Below are positions 1-11,400 of a DNA stretch of 64,000 bases, in pieces. Under the pieces are notes generated by a model that saw only the letters and a list, made by a program, of their open reading frames with translations, was not told the origin of the DNA and searched no databases. Within the stretch, counting starts at the first letter, position 1. Each line of letters begins with the position of its first letter. A program made the position numbers and the translations under genes. Origin of the DNA: Chrysoperla carnea (taxonomy: Eukaryota > Arthropoda > Insecta > Neuroptera > Chrysopidae); the NCBI RefSeq assembly GCF_905475395.1, contig NC_058339.1, positions 16,128,001 to 16,192,000 on the forward strand, given 5' to 3'.

Positions 1-3000
1 AATGATCGTAATCATCTACAACATCAAGATGAATTTATCGATGAAAAATATGATATTGTTGATGTTAATTTAGAGATACAATATAAATCGGATTTACCAC
101 CATCTAATAAGTGTAAGTATATCATCTATTTTAAATAATAATTACTAAATTTTATCACTTTTGCGAATATTTGATGATATTTATGTATCGAATAATTTTG
201 TCCAATCTACTTTCTACAATGGAGAAATGGCACTATACATATGTTTATCGATGATGTTGACGAATGTAGTGGAGATATTTATCGAAACTGAATTCAATTA
301 AAAATTGCGAACATCAATGAATCAAGAACGCTTGTCGAATATGATATTTCATATTTTGGAAAGTGAATACTTCGTGGTATGAAGTTTAACGATATTATTC
401 CAAAATAATTGTAAAGGAGATATAAAACATTAAGAGTAAACGTTTGAAATGCATCATGAATGTTGTACACTTTAAGTTTACTTATTCCTAAAAAGTTCTC
501 TACCAAATTAAAAGGGCCTGTACCAAATGTTGACCCCAGAGCCTCAGAATTCTAAATTCGGTCCTAATTTAACAAATTGTTTATTTTTAGGTATATTATG
601 TAATAACTATAACGATATAAAAAAATTACAAACAAAATATGAATATAAAGAAATAAAACAAAATGAGAAGGAAAAAATCGAATTATATTTAAATTGTGAT
701 GATCAAACTGATATTATACTATCAATAAAAATCAATTACAATATAAAAATCTATAATAATGATTCATCAATCGTAATATGTCCATCATTAATTGAAAAAA
801 ATATTAATATAAAATCAGTAAAAGCATTTGATTTTATTTGTAAATATTATACAAATTTATTTGAAACATCATATCAATTATATATCAATGATAATTTTTA
901 TTTAACACCAATTCTTACAAATATTTCACCATTTCCATTAATTATTGAACAATTATCAATACAACAACAACCATCAAATTCAAATATAACAATTATTGAT
1001 CAAATACAAAATAAACAAATCAATAAAAATGAAATACAATTAAATGAAAATAATGGTGAATATTGTGATTTATATTTAATGAATATAAAAAATTCAACAG
1101 AATTAAATGATATTGGAAGTTATATAATTAAATGGAGACGTGTACAACAAAATAATAGTAATAATAATAAAACGATTACAAATACAACTAAGTTTAGAAT
1201 AACGCTGAATAATAATAATACAAGTAATAATGATGGATATATTGTGTTGAAAGAATTAGGTATTCAATTACATTTAGATGTACCACCATATGGTATTGTT
1301 TTAAAACCAATGTATATTACGTATTCGTTGTATAATAATACTCAACAGTTTATACAATTGGATATTCATATGGATACCACTGATGCATGTATACAATTTA
1401 TGTTTTCTGGTTACAAACAGGTGAGTCTAGTTATACATTTCTATTTAAAACAAATGAAAACAAACAATTGACTGAGTTAATAGGGAATATTCATATATTT
1501 TTTTTTATATTTTTAATTCATTGTTTACACCGTTATAACAAAGTAAAAAATATAAATACTGCTTAAAAATGCTGTATTTAAGTGTAAAATGTCCAGTCTT
1601 TAAAGTTACGGAAGAAAAATATTTGAACCAAATTTAAATTTCATGAATATTCCCTATTGATTGTTTTAATTATTGAAATACGTCGTATAAAAAGTTTTGA
1701 ATGCCAGTGATTGCATTATCATACCCTGTATATATGCATTATTTATCAAGGTATACTAAGTATAATCTCAAGTTTGTAACGCTTAAAAATATTGATGTTA
1801 CGAACAAAATTTTGTTATATTTGTTCATAAAATCACCTAATTAGTCCATTTCCGGTTGTCTATCCGTCTGTCTATGGACACGATAACACAAAAACGAAAA
1901 GAGGTATCAAGCAGAAATATTTATAGCGTGCTTAGAACGTAAAATGTGAGACTAAGTTCGTAAATGAGCAACATAGGACTTTGGATCCATAGAACTCATC
2001 TTTTAAACCGTTAGTGATGGAGTTTATGTATAAAAAATGTTCCTTATAAAAAAATAAACAACGTTTGTTTGAAACATCGTAAACGTCACTGTTTACCCGT
2101 GAGAGCACAAATTAGGCGCAAATAGTATAGTATGTATTATATGTGTGACATGTATGTATGTGTTATGTGACAGGTATTTCAACAATTAACTCAATCAATT
2201 GTTTGTTTTCTCTGAAATCTACCCCATTATCTATAATCAGAATATATTATCTATAATCAGAATAGTATTAACTAAATAGGAATTAAAAAAAAATTGAACC
2301 ATTTACTCAATTATTAATATATTTATTTGAATATTAAAATATACATAAAAATGTCTACTACTAAATAACAAACCGACAGTACGGTCTAAAAGAAACAAGT
2401 ACAACTCATTAATGTTTAAATGAAATAAAATTATATTAATCTAAAAACAAAATAACAATTCTCTTTAACTTCAAGATTACAAAAAAGAAATATTATTCAA
2501 TTTGCAATTCCTTTGCAAATAAAAAATAACACTTTTTATACTAAATAATAAAAAACTTAAAAATGTACATTTCTTTCTACGCAAAGCGGTAGGGAATGGT
2601 AATAACTTTGGAGTTACATTTTCAAAAAGTTGAAAGTATTTGCTTTCAAATGAGCTAGCTGTATATCAGGCCGCCAAATAATTCAGATGGCTACGAAAAT
2701 GCTAATCAGTTTCTGAACTAATTACTATATAACTAATTTCTGGTCAATATTAGGATTAAACTAAAACTGGAGCACATAGTCCGCGGGACAGCACCCTTTT
2801 TGGCTAGACTACCAAACTTTCTCTCTACGACTTTTTTTGAAAGTGCTGCGTTTTCAAATGAGCATGATAACGACATATTTGAGCTTTTGGTTTGAAAAAC
2901 GCAGCAGGGAATTTCTCGGAATATACTATCGAAAAAATGCTAGAGAGAAAGTTTGCTAGATTCGCCAAAAGGAAGCCACTCTCAAAGTTTGAAGTATGTA

Positions 3001-6000
3001 TTAGTTATCTAACAAAAAGGATGCTGTCCTGCGGATTAATAATGACTTGTTTTAAAAATTTTGATTAAATACGACATACAATAATATGTACAAATATTTG
3101 AATACACATTGAATTTGCTGTAATTATATGACCAATATAATTACATAATTTAATAAATAATAAATAATTGTCAATTAAATTATATTTATAAAACATTGTT
3201 AAAACAATTCCACTTGCAATAAATAATCGATTATTTAAATGTGATTCAATATTTTTAATATCTTTATTGATACGAATAACATTAACAAAATCATTTGAAA
3301 TGAGATTCCAATTCAATAAGAATTGTTTCATAATTGTTTCAATCAATATAAAATAATTATTATTCTCATCATTAATTAAATTTAATTTATTTAAACATAA
3401 TGTTGTTATTATTTCAATATCATGATAACGTGATATAATAGGTAAATTAAATTTAAATAATTTAAATAATTCAATTTCTTTCTGTTGAATGATATTTGAT
3501 GAAATCATTGATTTAATATCGTCCCATTCTTGAGTATTCTTCTTATTAATCATTTCATCTTCGACGGTAATTAATTTTGTTATATTTTTATTACCTTCAA
3601 GTTTTGTTGCAATCATAATAATTGTAATAATTGTTATATGATTAATCTTTCGAATAATTTTATTAAAATTTATATTTGTATGATGAATATTTTCATTTAC
3701 ATATTCAATTAATAATATTAAATATTGATCAAATATTTCAATTGTTAAACATATTTTATATAAATCTAAATTTAATAGTTCACTATAATATAAAATGTTT
3801 GGCATGTAATGTTGATAAATATTTTTATTTGAAAATATTATCGAATTTTTCGATTTGTTTAATAATGATTGCTTTAACCAATTTTTCAAATATAATCTCG
3901 TTGTTATTAATTCAACTGAAGTGATTTCCATTTTTAAATACCACTCTTCAAAATTGTACTAGAAAAAGAATTATTTTTTTTAAGTACAAAGTTATGTAAT
4001 TTTTTTTACTTTAGAGTAACAATAGGGTATTCCACTATTTTTGAAAAAGTACTTCAAAATGTTGATTTTGTTAATAAAAAGCCACCAAAAATATATTTCG
4101 GAAAAATACACACGCTTTCTTGCCAAAAACTTAAATTAAATTTTAAACCTTTTTTAAACTGTCAAAAACGCGGGCATCCAATTTGATGACGTAATATGGG
4201 TATCACTATACGAAATAACACAAATAACTTTGACAGATATATTCATAGACATCTGATTATAATAAATATAAATACTTATTATCTATGTATATATTATACC
4301 CAGCTGTCTACACTGAACTAACTGATGGTCTATGACTCATATCGCTATGACATCACAGTAGGATTTATCCGCATTTTAGGTCACGTGATATACAGTTTAA
4401 AAATTACGATTTTTAATTTCAAAATTTTAAAAGAAAAATGTGCTTTTATGACTCGAAATCAGAATATTTAAGTATATTTTTACATAAATGTTAACATTTT
4501 CAAATTTCATTATTTATTTTTGACTAACGATAATACCCTATGAAGAAGAATGACACTATTCAATTGTTTTTGGTGTATACTTTCAAAATATTTTTTAAAA
4601 TTTTACAAAAAAATAAAAATTCTTACCGTTATTTTTGAAAGCAATGTAAAAATAATATTATTTGAATGTTTTATAAATTTATTTCTGTCACAATCGTTAT
4701 AAATAGATGTAAATTTTGATTAAAAAATCAAAAATTGTATGTTAGTATCTGCTTGCTTGCAGTTAACATTCAAGTGTTTAAGTTGAGATTTTGTTATATT
4801 GCCAACATAAATATTTTAATTTTAGAAATTTATAATTTTATCTTTGCATTGTAAAGATAAAATTACGAATATCTCATTTTATTTTACAATGAAATAGATA
4901 CAATTTTTGTTTGTTTGTTTAATTAAAATTTAAAATAAATAATGAATTAATTCTGCTTTAAAAACCACAAGTTTCAAAGAATAATTTTTTTTTAAGTACA
5001 GTTGGTAGAACTGAAATATTTTACCTATTTCAACAATATTAACACATGGGCCAGTCACAATAAAGCTTTTCATTTAAAAAAAAAAGATTCTTTTTTATTT
5101 TGGACCATAGAATATTAAACAAGAGAACGCCATGGCCTAAAACTTGCGATATGATGAATGAGAGAGAAGACTGTGTCAGATAGTTCTTCTGTGTCCTTGT
5201 CATAATCATATGTACATATATACTTATATGTATTATTAAGTATAAGTATATGTATTAGACAATGACACAGGTAAACTTACTGGCAGTCTTCTCTCTCGCT
5301 TCGCATATCGCATCCACTTGCAGGCTAGCAGATCTCTCGCATTCTCTATGTATAATATTCTATATTTTGGACAGATGTCAATCATTTAAAGACATATCAA
5401 AAAGCGCCGTTTGACAAAGGTAAAATATATAAGATTTTCTTTAGTTGAATAGTTTTTTGACAACTGTTCGCAACAAAATCAAATCGTTGAAAAGGCCTAT
5501 TAAAAGTATGCTATCTATAGATTGTGGCTGGTCTATTTGATCAACTTCAGTCTTAAGTAGATTTCAAAAGACTAATTAATATTTTTAACTAACGAAAAAA
5601 CTAGAGTTCTGTTTTTCGAGCTCAACCTTGCTCAACTATATATAATATACAGGGTGTCCCTGAGAGTCTTCACAATGCTCTACTACAAATGGCTTAGCTA
5701 AATACTTTTCTACCATAACATTAGAACGGAACCATTTATGAATACGGCAATTAATTTTAATTTTAGCTAGTGTAATTTTGAATTTAGAATAATAATTAAT
5801 TTTATTATGATTTATGTTATAGAAGCAGATATCAATACTTCCGTTTAATGAATATGTATTTAAATATACATTATATCCGTTAGTATCGGGAAAAGTTATG
5901 TTACCAAAATTACGTTTAATGTTAATATCAGATCAACAAAATGATGTACAAATACCGAATCCAGTCATAACACAAAGCCATTTGGATGATATGATATCAC

Positions 6001-6417
6001 GCCATTTACAAAGTGAAATATACATATTGGTAAGTATTCATCAATATTAAATGTTTACGTTACCCTATATTAAGGGCTTATATTTATTGGAGGTACTTAA
6101 AAAGGACCAAGGAACTCTCTTATATGTTAATCCAGTGTTAGGCTCCCCTAATATGTATGGTAAAGGTGTAGAAATTACACAAAAAACACCATTTAGTAAT
6201 ATTGTGTTTAGTATGTGTAGGAATTATAATGTATTTGTTTTGCAAAACACTTTGATGTAAAAAATTGTTGGCTAGTTTATAAGGACAAAATTTCCAAATT
6301 AGTTTTCCTTTATTTCTTATCATTTATGAATGTTTGGATTGATGACCGATAATAATTATTAATCTGCTTATTTTATTTCAGCCTCAAATTCGTGGAAACT
6401 CGAAAGCCGAGTGCTAA
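1..6417 (+). CDS. TRAPPC11: TRAPPC11 homologue, C-terminal part (5' end outside the window)
   Basis: C-terminal part of the TRAPP complex subunit 11 (ER-to-Golgi trafficking, autophagy). Four exons: <1-112, 591-1420, 5823 (or 5829)-6029 and 6382-6417 with stop TAA. Donors are GTAAGT at 113, GTGAGT at 1421 and GTAAGT at 6030; acceptors end TTTTTAG, TTATAG/GCAG and TTTCAG. The first junction is phase 1 and rebuilds a TGT codon; the others are phase 0. Family hallmarks are the run PPYGIVLKPMYITYSLYN followed by FMFSGYKQ, then ISILPFNEYVF and YPLVSGKVMLPKLRL, and the terminal IYILPQIRGNSKAEC. The exon 2 product is unusually Asn-rich (poly-N runs), reflecting AT bias. The exon 3 acceptor is ambiguous by six bases, which adds or removes Lys-Gln. 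Identification is by recalled family motifs, not by a search. Confidence 0.85.
1482..1664. mobile_element. Small TIR element inserted in a dispersed repeat
   Basis: Inverted ends TAGGGAATATTCAT at the left and ATGAATATTCCCTA at the right enclose about 180 bp. The left flank (GAAAACAAACAATTGACTGA, 1455-1474) and the right flank (ATTGAAATACG, from 1672) are two halves of the minus-strand end of the dispersed family seen at 26519, so the small element appears to have split that copy. Confidence 0.5.
1721..2210 (+). repeat. Dispersed family A, copy 1
   Basis: About 490 bp sharing ordered blocks with six other places: CAAGTTTGTAACGCTTAAAA, ATTAGTCCATTTCCGGTTGT, GAACATTTTTTAC-type sequence and the end CAATTGTTTGTTTTC. 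No coding capacity and no clear class. Other copies are at 9420-9715 (+, partial), 26519-27125 (-), 31738-32023 (-, rearranged), 43222-43700 (-), 47725-48105 (+) and 62945-63290 (+). Confidence 0.75.
2779..3034. repeat. Fold-back element
   Basis: Imperfect inverted arms. The left begins CCGCGGGACAGCA and contains AAACTTTCTCTCTA; the right contains AGAGAGAAAGTTTG and ends TGCTGTCCTGCGG. A MITE-like or fold-back transposon without coding potential. Its right end lies only about 30 bp downstream of the stop of the nested cyclin-like gene. Confidence 0.55.
3065..3931 (-). CDS. Intronless cyclin-box protein nested antisense in a TRAPPC11 intron
   Basis: Uninterrupted 288-codon ORF with a good start context (AAAATGG), lying wholly inside the 4.4-kb TRAPPC11 intron on the opposite strand. 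Residues about 45-190 read as a cyclin box: a helix with CLTIEIFDQYL, then HITIITIIMIATKLEGN (compare MIASK-E in cyclins), then QKEIELFKLFKFNLPI (compare the -E--IL--L-F-L--P signature). The Lys in IATKLEG and the Glu in QKEIE sit where cyclins have their CDK-contact pair. A weaker second helical domain follows (about 190-285). The divergent sequence prevents subfamily assignment; a CNTD1-like or other atypical cyclin is possible. The lack of introns and the nesting suggest retroposition. It is rich in Ile and Asn. Confidence 0.65.
   Translation of the reverse strand: MEITSVELITTRLYLKNWLKQSLLNKSKNSIIFSNKNIYQHYMPNILYYSELLNLDLYKICLTIEIFDQYLILLIEYVNENIHHTNINFNKIIRKINHITIITIIMIATKLEGNKNITKLITVEDEMINKKNTQEWDDIKSMISSNIIQQKEIELFKLFKFNLPIISRYHDIEIITTLCLNKLNLINDENNNYFILIETIMKQFLLNWNLISNDFVNVIRINKDIKNIESHLNNRLFIASGIVLTMFYKYNLIDNYLLFIKLCNYIGHIITANSMCIQIFVHIIVCRI
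5095..5370. repeat. Fold-back element
   Basis: Long imperfect palindrome. The left arm has TAGAATATTA, GCGATATG and GAGAGAGAAGACTG; the right arm has CAGTCTTCTCTCTC, CATATCGC and TAATATTCTATA in mirrored order. The centre is a run of ATACTTATATGTATTA-type sequence. No ORF. Confidence 0.55.
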
Positions 6418-6469
6418 AAATTTATATTTCATTAATGTTGTATTACTAATATGAGTAGGAGTATATCGA

Positions 6470-6475
6470 AATAAA
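6470..6475 (+). promoter_or_regulatory. Poly(A) signal AATAAA of TRAPPC11
   Basis: AATAAA lies 53 bases after the TRAPPC11 stop codon and is the first canonical hexamer on this strand. A second AATAAA-containing stretch lies about 100 bases further on, so end use may vary. Confidence 0.55.
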
Positions 6476-6904
6476 AAATACTAAATAAGTTCCGGATAAA
6501 ATGTGCTGTTAAACATTTGTTATCGTAAAAAGAAATTAATATATTTATTAGGATTTAAGTGAAAATATTATAGAAATAAATGTATTTGCAATATTGTCAT
6601 AAGTTTTTATTTTTTTCATTATTTTTTTTTTTACTAAAAGTGCATGAACAGATGCGGGGTATTACTTTTAATCCGTGTCTTTATAAATCCAAAATGAGAA
6701 TCACTATAATCATAGATGGCATATGAAAGGTCTAATTTATAAACTCAAGTCTGTGAATAATGATCTCTGTGCATGCACTCTTACTTTCCCTATTGAGGTC
6801 AGTAAAATAAAAATAAATACTAAGTTTAAGAAAACAACTTTATTGAAAAAAAGTAAGTAAAAGGTATGTATATTACATTATAGAAACGTTTAATAAGTCA
6901 AACA

Positions 6905-6970
6905 TAGCGTAGTGGCTATCTCAGTCGCGTCCGATTACAAAGTACCACGGTTCGAAATCTAGCATATTCC
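6905..6970 (+). repeat. tRNA-like pol III promoter block in repeat T
   Basis: GCGTAGTGGCTATCTCAG resembles a tRNA box A and ACGGTTCGAAATC a box B, about 50 bp apart. There is no cloverleaf with a paired acceptor stem, so this is a SINE-type head rather than a tRNA gene. The same block occurs at about 10535 and, in isolation, at about 36280. Confidence 0.55.
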
Positions 6971-7444
6971 CGATTAATTTTTAATTAAATAAGTTATTAT
7001 GTCGAGATAATGTCTTTTTTTAAGGTAATTGTTATGAGAACCAAAAGCGACAAATAAGTAAGAGAGCGAGAGGTATATTTTATGTTATTTTATTATGTTA
7101 GTCCCACTTTCCTACTTATGTCATAAATCACTCTCCTGTCAGGGGATTTAATTCCCAACCCCTGACAGAAGAGTGATTTATGACATAAGTAAAGTGGGAC
7201 TAACATAATTAATTTTTTTTGTGAAATAACATATTCTCCTATTACAAAATCTTATAAAATTTCATTTAACAAGAATAAATTTTAGCATGTACAACAAAAA
7301 AAAAAGCAAGCAAATTAGGTATTTTTTAATATTTGGTAATAGGCGAATATGTTATTTAAAAAAATGGGATAAAATATATAACATGTTCTCCTGTTACAAA
7401 ATTTCAAATTTTAGTCTTAACGACCGATTTTTAATTTATAAATA

Positions 7445-7766
7445 CAGTAGAATCTCGATAAGTTAAAGTCCAAGGGAAACACAAAATATTTTAAGTTATA
7501 GAGGTTTTAAGTTATCAAGTGTCTATGTTAGGTAAAGGTTAATATAGAGGTATGTACATGTTTCTATGTACCCTAGTTAATATAGAGGTATGTACATGTT
7601 TCTATGTAGTTACTGAGGACCTATACAGAGATTATTTATTTAAGCTATAGAGGTTGCGTATTTTAAGTTATAGAGGTTTTGGGCTCTGATGGGAAGGGAA
7701 CATAGTATTTTTTGAAGTAACAGAGGTTTTTATGTTACCGAGGTTTAAGTTATCGAGATTCTACTG
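7445..7766. mobile_element. pogo/Tigger-like MITE with TA target duplication
   Basis: The TIR CAGTAGAATCTCGATAA at the left matches TTATCGAGATTCTACTG at the right, and TA lies directly outside each end (7443-7444 and 7767-7768). The sister repeat at 10.98-11.03 kb reads ATAAATACTAATTT across this point, the empty site with one TA. No transposase. It contains a direct duplication of about 35 bp (AGAGGTATGTACATGTTTCT twice, around 7540-7605). Confidence 0.85.
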
Positions 7767-8114
7767 TACTAATTTTAATATTTTGTAATAGGAGAATATG
7801 AGTGAGATAAACTATATGACATGTTCTCCTATTAAAAAGTTTCAAACTTTTTTTACCAAGCCATTTTTGTACATATTTTTAATATTTTGTAATAGGAGAA
7901 TATGATTTTAAAGAGTGAGATATATTTATGATTATTTAAATTCCCACCCCCTGAAAGAATAATGATTTATGACATATGTATAACGGGCGTCATTTATAGC
8001 AAGAGGGCGGGTTATATAGATAATTTAAATTATAAAAAGAGTGGGAAAATTTTAACATCAGAAAAAATTCATTTAATTTAAAAGTAAAAAAGTTACCCAC
8101 TCCCCAGCACGTCA

Positions 8115-10159
8115 TTATAACATTTGCAATAATCTTTTTGGTAAAATTGTTTCTTCTACAGTAGGATTCAATGTATCCGTTGCCATACAATAAAACATAT
8201 CTGTTATTTTGTTCAATGATTCATTCATCTTTTTCTGTAAAATATTTTTTAAAAATAATAGAAAACTACATCGAGTTGCAATCATCTCTTGGTAGGTAAT
8301 TGGCAGCGGTCTTTTAGTCCACTCTTCATCTGTCTGAAAATTAATATTACAAAAGTTAAAAATTAGAAAAATAAATACCAGGGTTTTTCAAAAGATATTG
8401 GGCCATCGCAAAATTAGGCGCGACAATAAACAATATTTGCATTTTCGGTAAATTTGCATTTAAGCGACCGATTTTGATTGATCTTATCTAAGTTTTAAGT
8501 GCAAATTTAGGGTTCCGTATCCATAAAAAATTAAAACTAGAGGCGATGATCTTTAAATTGATTCAGTTTGGAGAAGGCTATAAGTTTGTAACTTTAACTA
8601 GAGTCCTTAAAAGCTTAGTTTCTACTTACGATTTTATCCACAAAACATGAGGGCAAATTTAAATACTCTATTATCAAATCTTCAATAGATCTATGCCTTG
8701 GGTCTTTTTCTTTATGCCTTTCTTGTAATGTGAAATCGGCTAGTAATACATCAAAAACATTTTTCATTTTTACCTAAACATTAACGATTTAAATAATAAA
8801 GTATTTCCTAGTAAATTTGTTTTGAATACTTACACCGTAATTATGTAATAAACAATCGTTCAATTTTTGAGAATTATGACAAACTTTTAAAATAAATTCG
8901 TTTTCAAAAATTAATTGCAGCCCTGAATTAAATGCCATTTGATCTAAATTTACCATATCAAAAACGAAAACCTAAATAATAAATAAAACAGTAAATAATT
9001 TTTAAATTTATTCGATCGATGTCCAATAATCGAGGAAATCAAGGCATTTGAGCCAGGAATCGACTCCTCCCAGTAGATTTTCATGGAAACAAACTTCAAT
9101 ATGTAAGAGTTTGAAAAAAAAAGTACGAATCAAGTCGATTCCTAGGTCGAATTGTTTTTTTGATTTTATTTCCTCGATTACAAGGCTGCATTAAAGATTT
9201 TTTTTTAAATTCTTAATGCACAAATATATTTTAGTTAGGCATTAAATGGTTCTTGCCATTTTTGATAATGTTAACCGTTTTTAAACCGTTTAACGTTTGA
9301 AAAAACACAAAAAATGGCCTTCCTGATAGCTCAATTTCCTGTTATGTATACTAGGTTCTTTTTATTTTGAATCGCCTTTTGTGGTGTTGTAACTCTAACC
9401 ACGATCGCTGTTTTTAGCCTAATTAGTCCATTTCCGGTTGTCTGTCCGTCTGTCTGCCAACACGATAACTCAAAAACAAAAAGAGATATCAAGATAAAAT
9501 TAGTTAGCAACATAGGTCAATTGGGTTTTGGGTCCGTAGAACCCATCTTGTAAACCGTTAGAGATAGAACAAAAATTTAAATATAAAAAATGTTCCTTAT
9601 TAAAAAATAAACAACTTTTGTTTGAAACATTTTTTCGTAAACATCACTGTTTACCCGTGGTGGGGCAAATTATGCGTAAATTGTATAGTATGTATGTGTA
9701 TTGTATAATAAAAAAGAAAATTTGTCATACTTGATTCCAGACACTTATTATCAGATATGAGATTTTATAAAAACGACCAATTTGACATCCTTTAGCATCA
9801 ATGCCAATACTTTCTGCTGTTTCTATTTCTTGTACTGCATCATAAAACCGAACATCCATTTGTTTAATTAATTTAAACGAATTAATAAGATTTGTCAAAT
9901 GTTTATATTCTTGTATGTTTAAATTAATTTTATTTACCACTTTATTATTGCCATTATCTTTTTTATCAGATAATATTCTACTTGTATTTATTTCTTTTAT
10001 AGAAAAATTACAAATATTTTCAAATAATTTGCCAGATGGATATTCGACCGTGCTACAAATTGATATTCGTTCGGCAGATTTTGAAATCAAAATTCCATCA
10101 TAAATCTCTCCCGCTTTTAATTCTATAATGACTATATCACCTTTTTCATAATCAATCAT
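8115..10159 (-). CDS. EXD1: EXD1-like protein: Sm-like domain plus degenerate 3'-5' exonuclease domain
   Basis: Four exons on the minus strand: 10159-9731, 8971-8834, 8773-8630 and 8333-8115 (TAA), all junctions phase 0, giving 309 aa. Residues 1-62 look Sm/LSm-like (KGDIVIIELKAGEIYDGIL). Residues about 100-260 follow the exonuclease domain of EXD1: SIGIDAKGCQIGR, VFVFDMVNLDQMAFNSGLQL, LKVCHNSQKLNDCLLHNYG, KNVFDVLLADF, then EEWTKRPLPITYQEM near the C-terminus. EXD1 is known as an RNA-binding cofactor of PIWI/piRNA processing with lost nuclease activity. Here the first motif reads D121-A-K instead of D-x-E, and the usual HD is H175-N176, so this copy should also be inactive. Donors are GTATGA, GTAAGT and GTAAGT. 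The first intron holds a partial dispersed repeat. Identification is by recalled motifs. Confidence 0.82.
9420..9715 (+). repeat. Dispersed family A, partial copy in EXD1 intron 1
   Basis: Shares AATTAGTCCATTTCCGGTTG, the Ser/Thr-codon-like TCTGTCCGTCTGTCTG stretch, ATAAACAACTTTTGTTTGAA and the CACTGTTTACCCGTG block with copy 1. Both outer ends are missing. Confidence 0.7.
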
Positions 10160-10462
10160 TTTTGTAAAGTGTAATTACGTTTAGCAAGCATGAATCTAAC
10201 GTGGTGCGTGTTTTGTTTACATTTTGTTTGACATTTGCTTCTTCTCCAAACGGGTGCGTTCAAAATTCAAACTGATTATGGGTGCGTTCTACTAACGTTT
10301 GCAACGCTCAAAATATTTCTTACGCTCCGCTCTGCTGGTTTAATATTATTATTATTCAATATTATACCTACCTTTATCTTTTATCCTTTACATCGATTTC
10401 AGGAATATCAAACAGAACCTATATTTTTAACAAAATATTACTCCAATCATTCATTTATATAA

Positions 10463-11400
10463 GTTTATTGAAAAAAAGGTGAGTAAAAGGTTTATATATT
10501 ACATTATTGATAATTATAATATGTCAAAGGTCGAATAGTGGCTAGCTTAAACGCCTCAGAGGACCTTGGTTCGAAACTAGCATTGTCCCGTTTAATTTTT
10601 AATTAAATAAGTTAATATGTCGAGATAGTGTCTTTTTTTTTAGAAAATTGTTATGAGAACCAAAAGCAACAAATAAGTAAGAGAGAGGGGTATATTTTAT
10701 TTTATTTTAATTCCCACCCTCTGACAGAAGAGTGATTTATGACATAAGTAAAGTGGGAATAACATAATTAATTTTTTTTTGTGAAATCACATGTTCTCCT
10801 ATTACAAAATCTTATAAAATTTCAATTAACAAGAATAAATTTTAGCATATACAACAAAAAAGCAAGCAAAATAGGTATTTTTTTAATATTTTGTAATAGG
10901 CGAATATGTTATTAAAAAAAATGGGATAATATATTTATAACATGTTCTCCTGTTACAAAATTTCAAATTTTAGTCTTATCGAGCGATTTTGAATTTATAA
11001 ATACTAATTTTAATATTTTTTAATAGGAGAATATGAGTGAGATAAACTATATGACATGTTCTCCTATTAAAAAGATAAAAATTTTATTTACCAAGCCTTT
11101 TTTGTACATATTTTTTATATTTTGTAATAGGAGAACATGATTTTAATGAGTGAAATAATATATTTATGATTATTTAAATTCCCGCCCCCTGATAGAATAG
11201 TGATTTATGACATATGTATAACTGGCGTTATTTATAGCAGGAGGGCGGGTTATATAGATAATTTAAATTATAAAAAGAGTGGGAAAATTTTAACATCAGA
11301 AAAAATTCATTTAATTTAAAAGTAAAAATGTTACCCACCCACCAGCATACGAACCAGCGAACCTTAGTATCAAAGGCATATACCATACCCACACAGCCAC
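10463..11400. repeat. Complex repeat T, copy 2
   Basis: Parallel to copy 1 along its whole length, without the MITE and with one arm of the AGAGTGATTTATGACATAAG hairpin missing. The left tRNA-like block is at 10535-10585 (GGTTCGAAACTAGC). At the right end, in minus orientation, a second tRNA-like block (11348-11400: GTGGCTGTGTGGG for box A and GGTTCG for box B) extends past the point where copy 1 stops. It lies between EXD1 and the EB-module gene. Confidence 0.65.

Larger units (their letters stand above)
1421..5822 (+). other. TRAPPC11 intron, filled with repeats around the nested gene
   Basis: The intron carries a small TIR element (1482-1664), a copy of a dispersed family (1721-2210), a fold-back element (about 2779-3034), the antisense cyclin-like ORF and a second fold-back (about 5095-5370). 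The stretches 2211-2778 and 3932-5094 are AT-rich; apart from a short tandem duplication near 2225-2265 I see nothing definable in them. Confidence 0.7.
6838..8108. repeat. Complex repeat T, copy 1 (interrupted by a pogo-like MITE)
   Basis: Shares its whole layout with 10463-11400. It starts TTATTGAAAAAAAG and then has a tRNA-like block with a GGTTCGAAATC box B (6905-6965). Next is a strong hairpin around AGAGTGATTTATGACATAAG (7096-7203), then alternating inverted modules TTCTCCTATTACAAAAT and ATTTTGTAATAGGAGAA, and it ends TTACCCAC-CCAGCA. The right edge lies 7 bp from the EXD1 stop codon, so the EXD1 3' UTR is repeat-derived. A 322-bp MITE (7445-7766) is nested inside. Confidence 0.7.

Noticed and set aside
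7990-8190. 66-codon minus-strand ORF
   Set aside because: Out-of-frame reading of the last EXD1 exon running into repeat T.
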